From: Nageia nagi
Taxonomy: Eukaryota > Pinophyta
Length of the DNA stretch: 64,000 nt
Reading direction: 5' to 3'
Assembly: GCA_050084985.1 (NCBI GenBank)
Contig: JBITNC010000001.1
Coordinates: 164,362,001 to 164,426,000, forward strand
Made by a program: the position numbers and the translations under genes. Positions 59,967 through 64,000 of this stretch are shown here, one piece after another. Under the pieces are notes generated by a model. The model had not been told where the DNA came from, ran no database searches, and was given only the letters and a program-made list of their open reading frames with translations. Within the stretch, counting starts at the first letter, position 1; the number at the start of each line of letters is the position of its first letter.

Positions 59967-60463
59967 TAAAAGAACTTACACTAACAATATAATTCTTAAA
60001 CAACCAAGATCCCTTGAAATTTCACAAACACATTTAAATAACTCATAAAGCAATCTCACAACATAACACAAGATGTAAGTGGTTTCTCCAACTAAGAGTA
60101 CATCCACTAATTAGATCTCACTTCATTCACCAATATGAACTCTTGTAATCCTCCTAAACTTTTCTTCTAAACACTATTCTATAGCATAACTTTACTCCAC
60201 AAATTGGTGTGTGATAAAAAAGAGGGAGCCTTCTATTTATAGGTCAAAATCCCTCTTTGGATCACCCTTTTACCCAATGTACGAAGGCATAACATGCACT
60301 CCCTTTTACTCAAAGGGCATGCTCATGACATAGAGTGTAGGACAAGTTACATTATCATATTCACTTAACATACTTAAGGTATCTAATGATACCCTTAAGT
60401 ATTAGTGAATTTACAAAGAGGATTAATACAAACGTTTACAATAATGGATTATACATTCCAACA
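59967..60463 (-). repeat. 5' LTR of copia K
   Basis: 497 bp, minus strand, begins TGTTGGAATG at 60463, contains TATAAATAGAAGG (rc near 60231-60242), closely similar to the LTR of A. The element body lies to the left; no gag is found, so K is reduced to leader plus LTR. Confidence 0.8.
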
Positions 60464-61384
60464 AAATTTGGAAGGGGGAGAACCAAAGTGTGCTTAAAGA
60501 GAGGAAGGCGATCAATGAAATGATAGAAGGATTGATAAACTAGAAGAGGAAATAGGTCTCAGAGAACCAACAACATTGACATCAAGATGAGCCTGTAAAG
60601 GTAATTTCCTCATACCAAAGGGCTAGAAACAAACACCTTACATGTCCAAAGGTGGAGCTCCCTATGGATCTAAGTCTATGAATATAGAGGATGATCCAAA
60701 AGATACACTCAAAACGCATTCACAATTAATTATATCTCAAAACAACAAAGATTGAAGCCACTTGAAATGAACCTAATAAATGGACCATAAACTAGAAGCC
60801 CAAATTTCATAACTATATGCGGTAGTGGATCAAACAATGATATTGAAGAGATGCACCTTTGAAGGTACATCTTGAAAGCGAGACTAAAAATATTGGCATT
60901 CCAACATAAAGAGGGAAGAATAGCCCTTGAAAAGATGCAACTGGTAGGAAAATGATCAACACAAGTTTACCTTTGTAGAAAACTTGGAATTTGAAGGGTA
61001 CATCTCTAGAAGTATTAAAAATTATGGCTTTAATTTGGCCAAGGTTAACAAGAAGTTGAATATCGTAAAAATGATCAAGAGCATCTAGTTGTCTTTATAC
61101 GCCATTGCGAAAATTGGAAAGGAGGATCGCATCGCCAACAAAAAGAAGAATAAAAATCAACACATGATGAAAAAAACAACCATTCTCTTCAAGAGTATCG
61201 TGCCAAAGGAGATCCTCAAGCTCATCAATATAGATACTAAAGCGAGCTAAGGAGAGGGGACAACCTGTTTAACCCCAATGCTACTCTTGATAGGTCAAAA
61301 AGGCCATGAGGACTATGAAACTAGCCAACCATTATCTCATAGAGACTTACCAATGGATTGACTGGAATAATGTTTATAAAATTG
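60464..61384 (-). pseudogene. LINE L reverse transcriptase remnant, C-terminal part
   Basis: Minus-strand non-LTR reverse transcriptase fragment. Near 61330-61350 it reads SLYEIMVG, then a GCPLS motif (about 61250-61265), FSIYIDELEDLLWHDTLEEN (about 61190-61240), and an active-site region where FADDA of LINE RTs appears as VGDAILLSNF (about 61115-61145). It continues RQLDALDHFYDI, VNLGQIKAIIFNT and a KFQVFYKGKL block (about 60960-61010). The left third (60464-60950) has short LINE-like pieces with many stops. The first catalytic Asp of the pair is replaced, so it is dead. The order and motifs fit a plant LINE; I cannot assign the clade. Confidence 0.72.
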
Positions 61385-62165
61385 GCAAATCAAAAAATCA
61401 ACTATGGGCCAAATTTTAAAAACTAGGAAAAATCATTTCAAAAATCAATAACAAATAGAATCTCTTTAAAAAATATATATTAAAAGAAAAAATCATAATT
61501 TTTAGAAAAAATCGAATGAAAGGAAAAATCATGATAAATTGCAAAAATTAGAATTCATTGACAATTTTCTAAACATTAGACTAAAATTACCCACTTCCCA
61601 TAGACAAGAAAATCCATCTCTAATTGATGTTATTCCTTTCTATCAGGCTAGCAATGGATACATTGCTCCTCATTTTGTAATTTTTTGTATTGTTAATTCA
61701 TTGTTTAATATTTTTCTAATGTCTTTTCAAACACTAATAAAGGTAAAATCAACATTTAATATCATTCAAACATATTGGTTTCTAGGACCTATCAAGAGTA
61801 TTTAAATATCATCAATGAAGGGGGTAGGAGTAAAACGTGAGACGTTCAATGTGGGTCCCTTCACACCTCACTTGTCTCCCAACTCCCCTGGCAAGAAATG
61901 ATAAGTTACCATTTGGAGGCTTTAACATAAACATCATCATACTGTGTTTGATCTTGTTCTAGAATTTTTGTTTTAATGATTTATTTTCATTAGGTGGATA
62001 TGAATTATTGTGGTCAATTGTCCTTGGAAGTATTCTTCTTTTTTTTGGATTATCTATGCATTGTTCAATGTTTTTCTTTATATGAGAAATAATTATTCAA
62101 ATACTTAATTGATATATATTTACTTTAAGACAAATTTTGATAGATCCTAAAAACCAATGGATTTA
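61385..62165. other. Insertion of about 0.78 kb splitting the LINE, with an inverted repeat
   Basis: The two LINE pieces join logically across this segment, so it was probably inserted later. It is AT-rich, with an 88-codon ORF (61539-61805) of no recognised family. 61774-61795 and 62137-62158 are inverted repeats of 22 bp with 20 matches (ATTGGTTTYTAGGAYCTATC core). No convincing target duplication is visible. Confidence 0.5.
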
Positions 62166-62430
62166 AAAAGATATTAAAAAACAACTATCTATCTATCAAG
62201 AGATCAAAGATACCAATATCACAAAGCAGTTAGAGGAGGGATCTCAATAATAAATCAAAAGCCTTTCTGAAGTGAACACATCAACAATAACTTTGAGGGA
62301 TCAGTGGTGAACTTCCTTGATGATAGCATGAAAGGTAAAGAAGTGATCAATAGTTTAGTATTACTTCTAAAACCTGCCTATCCCACAGCTCTTAGCTTCA
62401 TATGCTCTTGTTCTTCTAACAACATTATTT
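62166..62430 (-). pseudogene. LINE L reverse transcriptase remnant, N-terminal part
   Basis: Minus strand, right to left: RAVG-stop-AGFRS (the GQAGFR motif typical of LINE RTs, near 62375-62400), then in a shifted frame DHFFTFHAIIKEV (about 62325-62365), then a VIVDVFTSERLLIYY stretch that corresponds to the VDF.KAFD motif with its catalytic Asp not clearly kept, and CDIGIFDLL (about 62195-62225). Frameshifts and stops. It lies upstream of, and in the same orientation as, the 60464-61384 fragment. Confidence 0.65.
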
Positions 62431-64000
62431 CTAACACTATACCATATAACTTAACAAAGATGTATCAAATCATGATAATCATGTAATTATTCAAAATGAA
62501 AGTATCACTTGATTTATAGAAACGATGAATAATGTACTTGATCTCTCGTACTAAAAACTAATGATAATAAATTAACAATGTTTCATTATATTAAAGTCAA
62601 ATTTAACAATTTAAGTTCTACCATTCCTACCCATGCATGTACTTTGAAAAGAAAAATGCCAATGCCGTTGCAAAAATAATAATGTAAATTCACACTAAAC
62701 ACCATTGTATAAAGATATGTAAAATATAATAATATATACATTTTTCAAATATCTTTATTACTTTCAACTTTTTTGTATCACATTCATTTTATGAAAATAT
62801 TACAATAATTAAAAAAAAAAAATGCTTGGTAGAAACTTCGTTTCCTTATATTGACATCAATATTTCAATATGGAAGTATATCTTAACAGAGTTGATACAC
62901 TTTATTTTTCTTTTACAAAATTTATGAATTTATATGGAAAAATAATCATCCTTTATGTTAAAATATTAGAACAATCCGTGGGTAGAAGGTAACTAAAATT
63001 CTTCATTAACATGTAAGAAATTTAGGTTCAAATCTCATCCCCTCTAATCACTTAACATAATTGCAAATCTTAATAGATGATGTTAAATACCAACAAGGCT
63101 GAATACGAACATAAATAAATTTGATGAAATAAATACCTCTTGATCATGACAACCTAAAAAAATTCCTCGCAAACAATGGTTTTTCATCAAAAAAAAATAA
63201 TCATCCTTCATTTTAATTGTAACCACTTTAAAAAGATATCTTCAAATATGCATAACACATGTCTAGAATAATAGTAATCAATTTTTTTGGTCCCTGCAAG
63301 ATATCTTGTATCAATTAAAACAACTGCAGTTTAATTTGTGCGAAAACTGATTCAAACTTAGACAAAGCAAAAGACAAATCACTAGAGCAGTCTTAAGTTC
63401 GATACCATTCAAGTCAAAAAGAAAAAAAAAAGGAACTACTGTGGATCTAGACTCAAATAACATAACAAATTACAGAACTGACTAAATACATAAAAACTTC
63501 CACTAAAAGTCACTTCAAGAGAAGTCTCTTAAAAATCTGACAAGTTTCACGAAAGGCAAAAATTTCCTTAAACCACTCACAGGTAAAACGCATAAATCTA
63601 TTTAAGGTTCAGAATACAAAAATAAGATACTAAAGAAAGAAACCATGGGTCCCCAGCAATTGAACTATAGAGAATCTTGCTTAAAAAGCTCATGATTAAT
63701 TATAGGAAACACAATCCTGCTTAAAACTGATTCCATGAGTATATTTTACAGTTATAGGTAGAAATGTGCACTGTAAATGGCCAATAGCATGAGCTAAAGA
63801 CACATTGAATATAATCGTAGAAAAAAAAACTGAATATTAATGCTCATGAATGATATAAATAGTTGAACACAACTCAAGATTAATACCAGTTACGACACCC
63901 ACTAGTCAAAAAAAAATTCAAAATACACAAGAAACTACAAGCTAGAAGCCAAAAACGCAAAAATAACACTATCTAAAACTCGTGAATACAATGCAACGAC
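62431..64000. other. No gene recognised
   Basis: AT-rich sequence with poly-A runs. A 60-codon ORF at 62304-62486 overlaps the LINE remnant and is not credible. From about 63290 the composition is less simple, which could be the edge of a non-repeat region or transcript end, but no coding motif, splice pattern or known repeat is visible. Confidence 0.5.

Noticed and set aside
61539-61805. 88-aa plus-strand ORF as a host gene exon
   Set aside because: No conserved motif, inside an insertion that splits a LINE; nothing supports translation.
62431-64000. Possible host gene end on the basis of less repetitive sequence
   Set aside because: No coding motif, polyadenylation arrangement or splice pattern that I could defend.

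Overview
The window looks like repeat-dense nuclear DNA of a seed plant. It is very AT-rich and is built almost entirely from nested LTR retrotransposons in different stages of decay, with a non-LTR (LINE-like) remnant near the right end. I recognise no ordinary host protein-coding gene, tRNA or rRNA. Stacked insertions, 13-kb Ty3/gypsy elements and old decayed copies suggest a large plant genome, possibly a gymnosperm; that is inference only. I name the elements A to K, with L for the LINE; all names are mine.

Layout. 1-4970: minus-strand Ty1/copia A (gag-pol remnant, leader, 5' LTR), sitting in plus-strand copia B (4973-9522). 9523-13168: plus-strand element D, which appears to have leader, 3' UTR and LTR but no gag-pol, and which carries a 40-bp minisatellite. 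13169-18460 and 34995-37233: minus-strand copia C, split by a large Tat-like Ty3/gypsy element F (18461-34989, LTRs about 1.9 kb). F is itself interrupted by E (25454 to about 28500), a relative of D. 37234-38164 and 55533-57123: a different plus-strand copia, G. G is split by minus-strand copia H (38165 to about 55532), and H contains two plus-strand copias: older I (42020-47588) and young J (48719-54879). 57598-60463: leader and 5' LTR of minus-strand copia K. 60464-62430: LINE L remnant with an insertion. 62431-64000: nothing recognised.

Most copia copies (A, C, H, I, J, K, probably B) belong to one family: LTRs near 500 bp with a TATAAATA box, a tRNA-iMet-like primer site, a single gag-pol reading frame (gag, zinc knuckle, protease, integrase, RT, RNase H) and a polypurine tract ending GGGGGAG. 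J is complete, with a 5-bp target duplication (ACACA) and LTRs differing at about 3 bases plus 1 indel. It nevertheless carries two frameshifts and a Glu-to-Lys change in the integrase catalytic triad.

The most interesting observations are four. (1) The 2-3 kb leader of this copia family looks like a 5'-UTR intron: conserved AAG|GTATAA donors in A, C and K, pyrimidine-rich TAG acceptors just before gag in H and C, and copy I in which the two sides are joined exactly, as if reverse-transcribed from spliced RNA. (2) J has eight hairpin units in its 3' UTR whose stems change in a compensatory way. (3) The Tat-like element F has its plant-type RNase H between protease and RT, with part of it tandemly duplicated. 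(4) F has about 4.4 kb of extra former coding sequence, including a coiled coil, between integrase and 3' LTR.
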